Positions 1-41,410 of a stretch of 64,000 nt of DNA are shown in pieces. The position numbers were made by a program, and so were the translations under genes. Origin of the DNA: Prunella strophiata (taxonomy: Eukaryota; Chordata; Aves; Passeriformes; Prunellidae); contig JAZBQD010000034.1 in assembly GCA_036583965.1 (NCBI GenBank), positions 13,456,040 through 13,520,039 of the forward strand. The letters are read 5' to 3'. Within the stretch, counting starts at the first letter, position 1, and each line of letters begins with the position of its first letter. Under the pieces are notes generated by a model. That model saw nothing but the letters and a program-made list of their open reading frames with translations. It had not been told where the DNA came from and ran no database searches.

Positions 1-28240
<28,240 letters not shown>

Positions 28241-30870
28241 AAGGGCAGTAGCAGTGGAGCCTTCAGCAGGCAAGGACCAGTTGGACCTTTACACTGCAGG
28301 AAATGAGCAGTAGCATTGTATATTTTTACACTGGGAAAACAAAAAGACAAAAAAACACTGTATAGGCTTCATGGTACAACACTGGTCTACTTGCAAGTTT
28401 TATAATATAAGGTATGCTCTGCTAATAGGAAGTGGTTTTGAAGGGATATTTTTTATTTGTGGGTATGATTTGTGGTTATGAGAAAAATGCTGGGAAGCAA
28501 GTAATATCTCCACTGAGATATCATACAAGCCACGAAACCTAGTAATTCTGTAGAACAAAACAGATTTTGACTTTCCATACTGAGGAGCTTTTATGTTATG
28601 TCCAAGCATCAGTTTTCTTCCCTGTATCCCGTGCCTGTTGGCTGCACTGACTACCCCACCCCAGCACAGGGAGACAGCAGCAGTGAGGACTCTTCACCTT
28701 TGAATATTCACCTTTGGATGATGAGGGAAAGTAAACATCAGAGCAGTTTTCAACCCAGAGAAACCTAAGAGAGAGATTTAATGAAAACTGATCAGTTTTC
28801 TCTGCAGGATGGCTTTGAGAGGATTCGCTGATGTGATTTCAGAAGGAGGCATCACAGAAATAGTAACTGTCAGCTCGCTTGCTTCTGCACTTCATTTTGC
28901 TCTTGGTCCTACTGAAGGCAATGGGATGAGTCCCCCCTCTTCCAGTGCATATTTGTGTGATTGTATTTGAGAAATTTGCCATGAAATATCCAGGCCATTA
29001 CCCATCCAGGCCTGGGTAAAAGCTGGAAGATACTGACAGGGGGGTCAGAGTTTATGTAAACAATTTTGTTGAGAAGGTGGCATTACTCTTTCAACAGCTC
29101 ATGAGTGTGATCAGTTTGGAAACAATATGCAAAATCTATTTTTGGGGGGCAGAGAATTAGTTATGGTTATTCCCATAGGAGACAGCAACAGTTCTAGAAA
29201 TCATTGGTTTCCCTCATTAAATATTTAGGAGCACTGGAATCACTTGGTTCTTCATAAAATAACAGTTAAAATAACAGAGGTTATTTTTAATAGAAAATTC
29301 ACTCATTTTCCAGTCATAACCTTAATTTGCCTTTTTCTTTTCAGAACAACCAGGAAACAATTTTTCTTTGTGGTTTTTTTTTTTTCCTTTCTGTTTATAG
29401 TACACTTGTTTATAGTCAATTATCTTTTAGTTATGAGCAAAGACATTCATGTAAAAGCAGCTGAATTATCCAAGAATGCAACAGCTGGCATTGAGAAATT
29501 TCAGTCGAGTTCCCATAAAAACATACAGCCATTTATTTGCACACTTGGAAGATATAAAAAACTTTTCTATTTGCATTTTTCTAACTTTCTATATCCATCA
29601 CCATGAAGTAACAAGGGCAAAAGCAGCTGTGGCAGCAGAGCCAGGCAAGAAGTGGTACCACCCAAGCACTTGTAACCATTGCTTGGAAAATGGGGTCTTG
29701 AGGTGGGTGAAACCTCTCTGCAGGTAAATATCAGTAGCATTGGAGCCACCCATTGGCCTCTGGACAGACCCAGCTTGGTTTGCCAAGGACCTTGTTGCCC
29801 AGAGTCTGTAGAAAGCTGCTCTTGAACACGTGCAGTGATAGGTAGGGGTGTCGTAATTATTTACCTCCGCAGATGCTTTAAGTCACCCAGTCCACAACAT
29901 ACACAGAGGGATTTTAAGCAAGAAGGTTACAGAATAACACTGGCAATCTTTGCTTTAAATGTTTATCAGAAGAACAGCATTTTAGCATGGCTGTAGACCT
30001 GAGGTATTTTACACCATTTCAGTTCTATAGAGAATATAAAAATCTGTTCCGACAGACGAAGAAGGGGAGCTGAATCCTATGAATTCATTAACCATGGAGT
30101 CCTTGAAATTGTCCTTCAACATCCATGTGCTGAATCCTACATTTCTTTCACTTATGAGCCATAGGAGTTAGAAGAGACTCTTCCATCATTGAAACACAGA
30201 CATGTGAAACAGATGGGCATAGCCTTCCTTCAGCAATGCATGGTGTCCATGATTTTGTACTCATCCCATTAGGAAACATATCCCATGTCAAAGAAAGGAG
30301 AAGACCAGCTTTGTAAGTACCTTTAAATATGCACAGCTCCTTTCTTGAACAAAGCTGTATCCATACATTGCAGCCATCCTAAATGTGTTTTACCAAGGTC
30401 AAACACTGCTCTTGTGTTACCTTTTATGACTTCTTGAGTATTTTATTATGCCTATGGTACGTTTTCCCTGTAGAGATGTTCATTGTGTCATAGATCAAGC
30501 AAATATTACTTTTTTAAGAATATTTAAAAAAAGACAAACCTGTATATATATATGTTCAGGTAAATATTCTTGAGGCTGGTTTATATATAGGCTGTGAAAG
30601 ATGTGTAACAGACCTCACTTTTTCCTGTTTGTCGCAAAGTATTGGAATAACATTCACTTGAAAAAATCCCACTTGGACCTTCCAAAGATGTTCCCTTTGT
30701 TCCCTCTCCAGCCCAAGTTCCCGTGATGTGTTTTTCTAAAGTATCCTAATGGTTATATATCATACTTAGAAAATGAAGTATAATTTAGATTGTCCACACT
30801 ACTTGTGAACAGTTCCAATGACAGTCAAATCTGACATTAAAGTGCTGCACATTTGTTATTCTGATATTTT
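28241..30870 (+). other. FSTL4: Probable FSTL4 3' UTR, end uncertain
   Basis: The sequence after the stop is AT-rich and free of recognisable CR1 sequence until 32.3 kb, as expected for a long neuronal 3' UTR. By eye I found no AATAAA hexamer until about 32677, and that one sits just past a CR1. Variant ATTAAA hexamers occur at 29216-29221, 30836-30841 (followed by a T-rich stretch) and 31361-31366. The end given here assumes the second of these. A Pumilio-type TGTATATA lies at 30541-30548. The extent is inference. Confidence 0.35.
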
Positions 30871-32344
30871 TTTTTTACAACACAGAAATTTTATATATAC
30901 TCAAAAAAATGTTTCAACTCTGTCAAAAAGAGATTACATTTTCTTGTGGGCAATTTCTTTCACTATCCTTTTGGTTCTCCACCAATTCACACTTAATTCC
31001 TAGTTACTAAATTATTAATTAATCATGATGATTAATCAAAATTGATCTAAATTGAATTAATGATCTTTTAATTATCTTATACAGTCATATGTCAGTAGGA
31101 GGTTCTGACACTAGAATCATGGGAAAAATAATCCTTGGTTGCCCACTAAGACTCCAATGTCAAGATCAGATGCATTTGCCATTCATCACTGAGGTTAAAC
31201 AGCAGAAGGATAGAAATGCAGTTTTGTCTTAGTATTTCCCTCAATATTTATTTTCACTTTCTGAATGCACATGCCTGTTCAGAAACCATCCACTTTTAAA
31301 CTGGAAGCAAAACTCTCAAGTCCCTCATTTGGAATCTGTTATGGTTAACATATTCTTGTCATTAAATACTTTAATTTTTTTATGCCACTAAAAAAACATC
31401 AACAGAAGTACCAAAATATTTTGGTGGGCTTATCTGCAGAGTGGGTGGGAGATGGGAACTGGCGGGAGGGGTTGGTCCCTCCTGCAAAAGAGACTTCATG
31501 AGAGGCTATTGAAAAACACTCTGCGTTGAAGGCCTTTGGCCATTTTGCTACACTGACCTCCTTGAACACAGCTTTGCCCAAGAGGAACACCAGTCCTGAT
31601 GACCTGTTGACAGGTACTTATTTACTTGATTTATACCATGATTAGGTCTTAATTGCCAGAGTGCCTGGTAGTGCACTGGGTGCTGTGTAAAGCAGATAAA
31701 ACAGGTCAAGGTATCAATTCTGTAAGGAGATAATGGCTAATTCCCTGTATGACCCTACTGCAGGTCAAGATGAACAGGAACACAGGAACAGAGGCTGGGG
31801 AGACAGGTGTGCATTAACCTGGTTATTCATAAGAGATGTGGGCATGCCATAATGCCTTTGTATTTTTTTTCCTAAGACAACCTTTGTCCCTCCCTTTACA
31901 AGGCTTTGTGATTGTCTCTCAGGTTACAGGTATAGCTGTCACCCTTCACTGACCCCCAGGGATTTCCCTATCTGCCTCACCTCCAGTAATTGTTTTCTTA
32001 GAAAACCTGGGGGTAAATCCTGCTTTTCTTAAGGAAGTGCATTATGCGAGGCAAGCAGCAGCACTGGCCTCCCATCTGAAACCAGCACCCATCACCTGAC
32101 TCACTGCTTTGTGCATTTTCTTATGGCCAAAAAAAAACCCCAAAAAAAAAAAAATCCCAAAATCCATGGATAGGAAACAGAGATCACTGTTACAATTGGT
32201 TCTTTCAGTGCTGCTGTTTGCCGACTAAAGCTCATTTCCCACAGCCTGGCAAGCTCCCCTCCAACCTACAGAAGTGCATCCCCTCTGCCAGTCATGGTCT
32301 TCCACAACAGGTACCAGCAGCTGCTGTTTCTGGAGTTAATCATC

Positions 32345-32485
32345 AGAGAATGGTTTGGGTTGCAGGAGACTTTAAGCTCATCTCATTCCAAGCCCTGCCA
32401 AAGGTAGGGACACCTTCCACTAGACCAGGTTACTCCAAGCCCAGTCCAACCTGGCCTTGAACACTGCCAGGGATGGAGCATCCAC
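32345..32485 (-). mobile_element. CR1 LINE 3' fragment
   Basis: Antisense CR1: agaatggtttgggttgcagg, cattccaagccctgcc, gggacaccttccactagacc, cttgaacactgccagggatgg. The terminal tail repeats are lost. Confidence 0.8.
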
Positions 32486-34744
32486 AATCCACATTTCACA
32501 CCTCCTTTCCCCTTTGTGCACCCCTCTGTAGCACTTCAAACATGATGTGGGCACAGCTCCTGCCCACCACTGTGGTGTCCCACTCACTTGGCTGCTGCCA
32601 ACTTCCCCCAACCACTTCTGCAGAAAGGGATTTCTATTTATATTCTTTCCCTTGTTAACTTTTTGAAGTAGACTGAAATAAACACAAGGGCATCTCTCCA
32701 TCTGGAGATCAGGAAGACTCATGTGTTTCTTTTATACACAAGATGGTGTGGTGGTGTGTGGTGCTGAAGACCAAATTCCCAGCCAAGCACTGCAAGTCCA
32801 GGAATGAACTGCTCCTCTCTGCTAGTGGAGGAAGGACACAACTGAAATGTCACTCTTTTTTAACCTGCCTCCAACAAGAGGGTTGGGGGGTTGGTTGGTT
32901 AGTTTATTAACACTTGTTTCTTAAAGAATAAAATAGCAAGGCTATAAAGATTTTTTAAAATAAGCCTGAAAACAGAGAACAATGACAGGCAGGCAGGAAT
33001 CTTACATCTGCTCACATCTGCTAGAAATCAGGATGTCCCAAAAATGCAAAATGTGGACATGGGGATGATGCACGAGTGATGGGGGTTGAGCTGAGCCTGG
33101 GCTGGGGCCATCTGACATAGGGGCTGCAAATACAGACCTGACATTTTAATTTTTTTATCCCATGCAGTGTGAGCTGGCTGTGCTGCCCAGTACAGTGCAG
33201 TGAGATTTACAGCCTGTACAAGCAGAGCAGGATGGTTTGGGCAGGACCAGTGCACTTGTTAAGTTCTTGGCCCAATCTACTCTCTCCACCAGCTGAATTA
33301 ATGCCCATTACTCAGTTCTGTGGCAGCAAAAGGTCATCACCATGCAGCCCAGAGGGAAGATGTAGTGGTGCCTTCACACTGCTGTTAATGACCCTGGGTG
33401 CCTTGGCACAGGATGCTCAGGTGACTTACAGTCCTCACAGACGTGACTGGCTACCAAAGAAGCTCTCTACCCTTGGGGACTTTTCCCTTGTGATTTGATT
33501 TGTCCCTTATTCCAGAAAATCATGAAAAAAGGTGAAAACTCATCTGAGTAGAACAAAAGGCTCCTGCATGTCTCATCTTGAGTTTAGGGAAGTATGGACA
33601 TTGTGGGTCATATTTTCCAAATGCTTGTAGCTGAAAACAAAGTGCATGAAAAAGAAAAAAAAAAAAAATTTCCAGTTCACAATACTAACTTCAGAAGAAA
33701 ACAAAAATAAAGAAAAATCAAAAGAGTCCTGGAGTGGCTGCTCCTACCAAGCAAATTGCCACATCCCAGAGGCTTGTTTAATTAAGCACTTCAGCACTTC
33801 ACTAACCCTTGGCAGTCTGTGGTGTCTTTGACAGTTTTCCAAAGCCATCAGATGAAGGCAGTGAGCACAGTGAGAGCAGAGCCAGCTGTGCCTCGTAAAC
33901 AAGACAAGCACTAAATCAAACGAGCAGCATCCCAATTTCCAAAGGTCAGACCACTGGCATTTCCAGAAGCATAACTCCAGTTCCCAGGTCAGCACAGGTT
34001 TCTGCCACTAGTTGCACATGGGTGATGCCAGGCATGGCCTGATGGCCACATCACTCCTGTGCCACAGATACCCAGCCCAGGAGCTGTGTGCTCTTCAGTT
34101 ACTCTTCAATTAAAAGAGAGTGTAACCACAGCTGGCACTGCAACCACCTGTAGTCACAGCAGGGTGTGCAGTTACCTGGAGAGGAGTTTACTGCAAGGAG
34201 TATTGCAGAGAGAGTTTTTAATGTTTTATTTAAGGCTACAGTAAACTCAATGTTAATGGGCTTTCAGAAACTGGAGTTTCTGTGGAGGAAAGATCATCAT
34301 TTCTTCAGAGGATTTGCTTTGAGGGCTGGCAAAGCCTGAGCTGAGCTGAGTCAGGCAGGAGAACCAGGCTGGCATCTCCCCTTTCTTTAAGTAAGGCATT
34401 GGCTAGGAATTTGGGGTGGTAGGGGTTTTTGAACAATTGTACTATTTCCTACTTTTAATCCTTATCCTATTTGGCACAGCTGCTCCTGCAGGCCAGTATC
34501 TCCTGTACCTGTCAAAACTGTTCTGAGCATTAACAATGAATTTTCCTCAGCTGGACATCAGCCCTGTTTTGCAGACAGTTCCATATGAGCTGTTGTGTTG
34601 TGTTCCTCTGTATTTGGAAGGTTGCATTGGATTTCACTCTTAGTTTCACATTGAATCCAATATCATTACTTTGAAACAGTGTCAAAAATGTTGATGTCTG
34701 ATGAGCTGATGGGCCACAAAGAGAGGCTAACTACTGGTTGATTA

Positions 34745-34918
34745 TCATAGAATCATAGTAAGATTTGGGTGCTAAGGGACCTTAAAGCTCACTTCATTCC
34801 ATCCCCCTGCCATGGGCAGGGACACCTTCCACTAGATCAGGTTGCTCCAAGCCCTGTCCAGCCTGGCCCTGCTGGAACATCCAAAACTTCTCTGGGCAAC
34901 CCTCTCCCCACTCCTTTC
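34745..34918 (-). mobile_element. CR1 LINE 3' fragment
   Basis: It starts tcatagaatcatagtaag, the antisense tail. Then come gggaccttaaagctcac, ccccctgccatgggcagg, caccttccactagatcagg and aacttctctgggcaacc. Confidence 0.85.
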
Positions 34919-35509
34919 TTTCTGGTGACTGGTGTGCCATGGTCCATCTCCTGCCAGACAGCTCAGCTTCAGCCTGATCTCTTTCTCCAGACCATCAGCA
35001 CACCCAGCCCCCGTGCGGACAGCATCGCGTGCTGTGTCCAGCACGGCTGAATTCCCCCAGGAAGATGGCCCAGAGTGACTCAGGCAGCAAGTGCCAGCCA
35101 GTCCTGCTCCCAAGCTTGCTCAGCACAAAGTCAGCTCTGTGTAAAACACAACCTCAGCTTTGAAGCTGGCTGGTTCTGGCATGCTACTCTTGGCATATAG
35201 GATGCCAGCTTTGTCCCACAGCCAAAATTTTTAAGTATTTTCTCTCTGTAAAATTATTTCAGTCCACTAAACACATTGGCTTCTTTATGATTTGTTAAGT
35301 ATACTTTATTCTCTCAAGGCATTCTCTCAAGCCTAAAAACTCTTTATGTGATTTTTTAAAATTTATTTTTCATATGTTCATTTTTCCATTATTTCTACTT
35401 TTAATGGAGGAATGGGATGCATTTATATGACATTGCTCTTTCTTCCCTCACATGTGGACCACACTGGCAGAAATTCCCATAGGTAGCAATTTCTAACACC
35501 AATAGGGCA

Positions 35510-35745
35510 GATAGAACATAAAGCCCAACCATTCCCCCACCCTGCCACCACTAAACCATGTCCCTAAGTGCCACATCTATATGTCTGTTAAATCCCTCCA
35601 GGGATAATGTCTTCACAACTGCCCTAGGCAGCCTGTTCCAGGGCTTGACAACCCTTTCCATTAAGAAATTTTCCCTAACATCCCAATTTAATCTTCCCCT
35701 GGTGCAACCAGCTATCACCACACCTGGCACTGGTCCCTCCACAGC
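35510..35745 (-). mobile_element. CR1 LINE fragment lacking the tail
   Basis: Antisense CR1 of a second subfamily type: aagcccaaccattccccc, ccactaaaccatgtcccta, agtgccacatctatatg, ccctccagggataatg, gcagcctgttccagggc, ttgacaaccctttccatt, then aagaaattttccctaacatc and cttcccctggtgcaacc. Confidence 0.85.
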
Positions 35746-37029
35746 TCATTCTGGTGTCAGAACTTCTAAAAGCAATAGAGTTGAAGTAAGGTGAGCTCCC
35801 AGTGCTCTCAAGCACTTTGTACTACCACTTTATGGGTTTCTATTTAAGATTAGCTGGACATGTCTGTGTAATTTATAATGATAATTTTGGCTGGGGAAAA
35901 ATTAGTCTGTTTTTACATGGAGTTATTGTAATGCTGAGACACTAGATTGCTAATTATCAATATGTCTAATATGATCTTTGTAATAGTCCTAAGGCAAAAA
36001 TATCCCGCTTTTGACAAGCACTATTTGCTGAAACAAATTCCATTTAATTAAGACATGAAATCTGGACTGAAAGACAGCATAGCTTGTCAACACTACTAAC
36101 TGCAGCAGATACTGCTAGAGGTTAAGCTTCATATTTAGGGTAAATGGTGAAGGTCAGGAGCTTTTGGAAAAATTTCTTAAACTTGCCTGTATAACAAGGT
36201 TAAGCTGGCTCATTTTCTTGAACAGTATTTTACTATAGAAGCTTAAATCAATGTTGATGAAAATACTCAATTTGACAGCTTTGGAGGCTAAAATCCTCTC
36301 TGTACCCTAAAAACTCCTTTCACCAACACAGGCAGCCTTGTGTGCCCAAGGTCGGGAGAGACCTGAAACCCCACAGAGGATGTGGGAGCACAGGGGCTGT
36401 GTCAGCAGGACCATCACCACTCCTGAGTGCTTCTCATAACAGGTTGGAGGTTAAAAAACCATCGCTCCTTGAAGCACATCAGCAGAAGTCATGGGCTTCA
36501 TCCCAGGGATCTGGAGGTTGCTGTTCACCGCTCGTCAAGTGAGGCTCGTTAATGCACGAAGGGGTTGTGTGTAAAGCCAACAACTCAAGGTCTGCAGCAT
36601 CCCATATGGCAGTAAAATTATTCAAGGAGAAATTATGCAGATAGTCAACAAGTTCAAGCTGCAATGAATTATGCTGAAAACATCAGCAGAAGTAGCAGTC
36701 AATTTGTGTTAACGGTCAACGAGCGCAGTTCACTTCTCTCCTCCTGTTTGAGGCCCTGGGGGCTCAGGGAAGCTCAAACAAGCATAGCTGTAGCTCTTGC
36801 ATCAGTCTGTGACAGCACTGGTAAATTAGCAGGAAAAAAATGTCTGAGAGTAACAGCCATCACGCAAAGGACTCAACACTTCATCCACTGGCAGCTCATC
36901 CACTAGTTTTCCAGACATAGCAGAGGGCAAGTGTGGGAGGAAAAAGGGCAGCAGGGAAGGTCCTGGCTTTACTGCAGTTACAACTACAGGCTCCCAACAT
37001 GCTACAATGGGGGGAATTGCTTCCAACAA

Positions 37030-37266
37030 ACAGGGGACAGGGTTAGATTAGTTATTAGAAAGAAATAACCACCTGTGAGGGTGGCCAAGGAACTGGCATA
37101 GGTTGCCCAGAGAAGCTGGGAATGCATCAATCCCTGGAGGGACTGAAAAAGCATGTAGATGTGGCATCTGGGGACATGTGGTGGTCTTGGCAGTGCTGGG
37201 GTAATGGTTGAACTGGATGACCTTAGAGGTCTTTTTCAACCTAAATGATTCTGTGATTCTATGACT
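37030..37266 (+). mobile_element. CR1 LINE 3' end fragment
   Basis: Sense CR1: aacaaacaggggacagggtt at the 5' edge, then ggttgcccagagaagctggg, atccctggagggactg, gtagatgtggcatctgggg, cttggcagtgctgggg, gatgaccttagaggtc and the tail aatgattctgtgattctatg. Confidence 0.9.
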
Positions 37267-39326
37267 GAATAAAGCACAAGTTTTAGAAACTATAACCAGG
37301 TTTGTGTCAAACATCCTTAAAAACATCACCAAAGCAGGAGGGAGGCTGATACAGTCATCACACAACAACAGGCAATGATACAGACTCAATTTGTGTTTAT
37401 TTAAATCCTTGCAGCAATAAAATCAAACCCACTGGCTGTGGTTTCCAAGTGTTTCTTTGAGTCAGCCAAGCAAATCCCTGAATTTTCATCTGCAGCAAAC
37501 AGGAAACAGACACACTATTAAGCCAGACTGTAAATATCACTGAAAAGCACACCCTGACCAATAAATTAGGGGCTGTAGTGGCAATGGTGTTAATGCAAAC
37601 TGGCCCATGACAAAAATGTGCATTATTGCTCACAAGGGGCAAACAATTTATTTGTGGTGTTGCAGGAGAGAGGCAGCTATGAATGCTCCTTGTCTAGCAC
37701 CACTTGTTCATGAAACCCTTCAGACCATTGCCAAGAACCTCCCAGTGGATGGGTGGAATTGAGACATGGAAAGATTTGCACTTCTTTCCACACCTCCTTG
37801 GGAAGGCTGGGATGGCCTAGAGCATGCTGTGAGTTTGCTAAAAAGCTCAATGTCAGAAGAAGCTGTGGGTCACCCAGCCCAGGGTCCAGACTGCCAGCTC
37901 CCTGATCATCAATAAAATGAATATGGCATCTTCAGGAGTCTGCAGTCCTTTCATCCTCAGAACCAAAATATTTGCTCAATGAACCTTATGAGTGTCTGGA
38001 GCTGTGTCTGGGTCTGGAAGCTGAAGGAGCACATGAGCTCCAGCACCAAGGGGGAAATCTCAGGTCCTGCACTGCGTGGGGCACGTGGAGGGTCCCAGAG
38101 ACACATCAGTCACCAGGAAGGGGGTGTGTATGTGTGTGACTGAAACCCAAAGGTTGTCCACAGCTCCTGTTCCAGGACAGGAAAACCGGTTCCACTTCAG
38201 TAGAGTGAGTCTTACTACAGTGATTTGATGTATAAACACATGGAAAAGGAATAGGGAAAAGTAAGGAAAGTTTAGTATAGAATTTACTGAATGTAATAGA
38301 ATATACATTGCTGTCAACTCTGGTAATATTGGCATTTCAATTCATTAGAAGCCTGGACAAATTAGATGTTTGTATTCATTTAAAATAATTTCTCCTCTTT
38401 GACCTAGCCTAATTTATCATATTATGTCTTTCTGCAGTGCTTAGGCGAGCTGCTGTTTAAATGAACCCAAAAGAATATATGAGTAAAATATTAAGTAGTT
38501 GTCATTAACAACAAGGTTCATTAAAATCCAGGACCACAGTTTCCATGCAGCTATTTTTGCCAAGCCAAACACAAAATATTCCTCCTACAAATGTAGGATT
38601 TGTGTCCCTTGCTGTATTAAAGCCAAAATACCTTGTGACAGTGTTTTCACAGCTTACACATGAATTTGAACCATAGTCACTGCAAAGAAAAAGAAGCAGC
38701 AAAGGGGAAGTGTTGTGTCTCAATATATAATCCTTATTCAGATAATATTACTCTTTTTTTCCTAATATAAAAACCTCCCATGTTTCTGACATTTTATATA
38801 TACATTTTCAGATTTTCATGTGGTTTTTATGAGCAGCTACATTTTGGTTGTGAAAAGAATCTGGATAATCAGCAAGCATCTACCCAACATTCAAATATTC
38901 AATTTTGGAAATTTTCGTTTATGTCAGCCTTGGGTCCAACACAGAGTGGCATTTATGCACTCACTCAGAGTTACAGGTAACCCATGAGTAAGCTTCTCTC
39001 ATAAGTGCATTATTCTTTTTTCTATCATCAGAAATAAATAGTGTCAGTGAAGGCTACATAAATTACATTTATCCAGCAGGCTTAACCAAAGACATAAGAA
39101 TCTTGCTAAAGATATATTAATGTGGTTGTCAGATGGGGAGAGGGATAAGGAGAAAATACAGGACTTCCCCAAGATCTGGAGCAAATCAGGTACAAAATAG
39201 AATAAACTGGTAAAAACAATGCAGATATTAACTACAGATAAGATAACCTCAAAAGATCCATTCCAGGATGCTCCACTGGCAGACTCCAGCAAAAGCCATT
39301 ACTGTAGTTTAATAATAGGATAGAGG

Positions 39327-39406
<80 letters not shown>
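39327..39406. repeat. (GATA)n microsatellite, array 1 (about 20 units)
   Basis: About 80 bp of GATA without visible interruption, directly abutting copy A of the local duplication. Confidence 0.97.
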
Positions 39407-40312
<906 letters not shown>

Positions 40313-40502
40313 CAGATGATAAATAATCAAGTGGGTCTCCAAAGATGATATGGTTTATCATTACATTTAGCAGGCAGGACATAGTATGAAGCAGAAAATG
40401 TTCTTTATTTCTCCTACAGGACCAAAGTCTGCAGTGAGACATTTCTGCTGTTTCAGCTCTTCCTTATTAAAATATTTTATAGAAGACTTAATTTAAATGT
40501 AC
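40313..40502. other. Unique spacer between GATA array 2 and copy B
   Basis: About 190 bases with no repeat recognised. It is not present before copy A, where array 1 abuts directly. Confidence 0.8.
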
Positions 40503-40917
40503 ACTTCTGGAGCTCCTGGCCATGGTTTCCCGGGTGTGCAGGTTGACTCATAATGTCACAACTACCATCTGTTGACTGTCTGGGGTGTTCAGGGAGATCT
40601 TTCGGTGTGGCCTGATTTGATTTCTGCTGAAATCCACTCTCCTCCTTTGGAGGACCAGATGACATCCAGAAAACACCTGCAATTTTTCATTTTGAAATAC
40701 TGTTTGCAGCTTGCTACATGCTGGCTGGAGAGCTGAGAGATCCTTGGGGAAATGAGTGACATCAGCATGAGCCATTTGTCATAATGACTCAGAAAATTGC
40801 AGGGTAAGATGTAGACATTAGCATAACAACAGGAAGAGGGCTCACTTGTTCTCCCCATCAAGCCAGTGGGATTTTCTGTCCCAAACCAAGCCCCCTCTCA
40901 CCCCACACTGACCATAG
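40503..40917. repeat. Local segmental duplication, copy B
   Basis: 415 bases, near-identical to 39407-39815. Differences seen: cccgggtg for cccaggtg, tttcggtg for tttccgtg, gcataac for gcatgac, cacttgtt for cacctgtt, two single-base deletions and an 8-base insertion near 40652. It is not directly flanked by GATA on either side. Confidence 0.95.
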
Positions 40918-41085
40918 TTTGTGGAGCGAACCCCAGTGATGGACTCAGCCCCTCCTCCACCCCAATTCAAGAGCCAGGAGCTGAGAGCAAGAGAGAGGTG
41001 GCACATTTTCAGCTTGAAAGCAGAAAGGTCTGTTATGTGTGGAGAGGAGAATTAGTTAAATATTAGTAAATATATGCAATTTGGC

Positions 41086-41410
<325 letters not shown>

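Larger units (their letters stand above)
30871..39326. other. Intergenic, 3' of FSTL4, first part
   Basis: This part holds CR1 fragments at 32345, 34745, 35510 and 37030 and otherwise AT-rich unique-looking sequence. No exon-like or protein-like frame was recognised on either strand. The FSTL4 3' UTR could extend into its start. Confidence 0.7.

Noticed and set aside
31399..31590. - strand frame of 63 codons near the FSTL4 3' end as a convergent gene
   Set aside because: It is too short, has no recognisable motif and does not resemble HSPA4.
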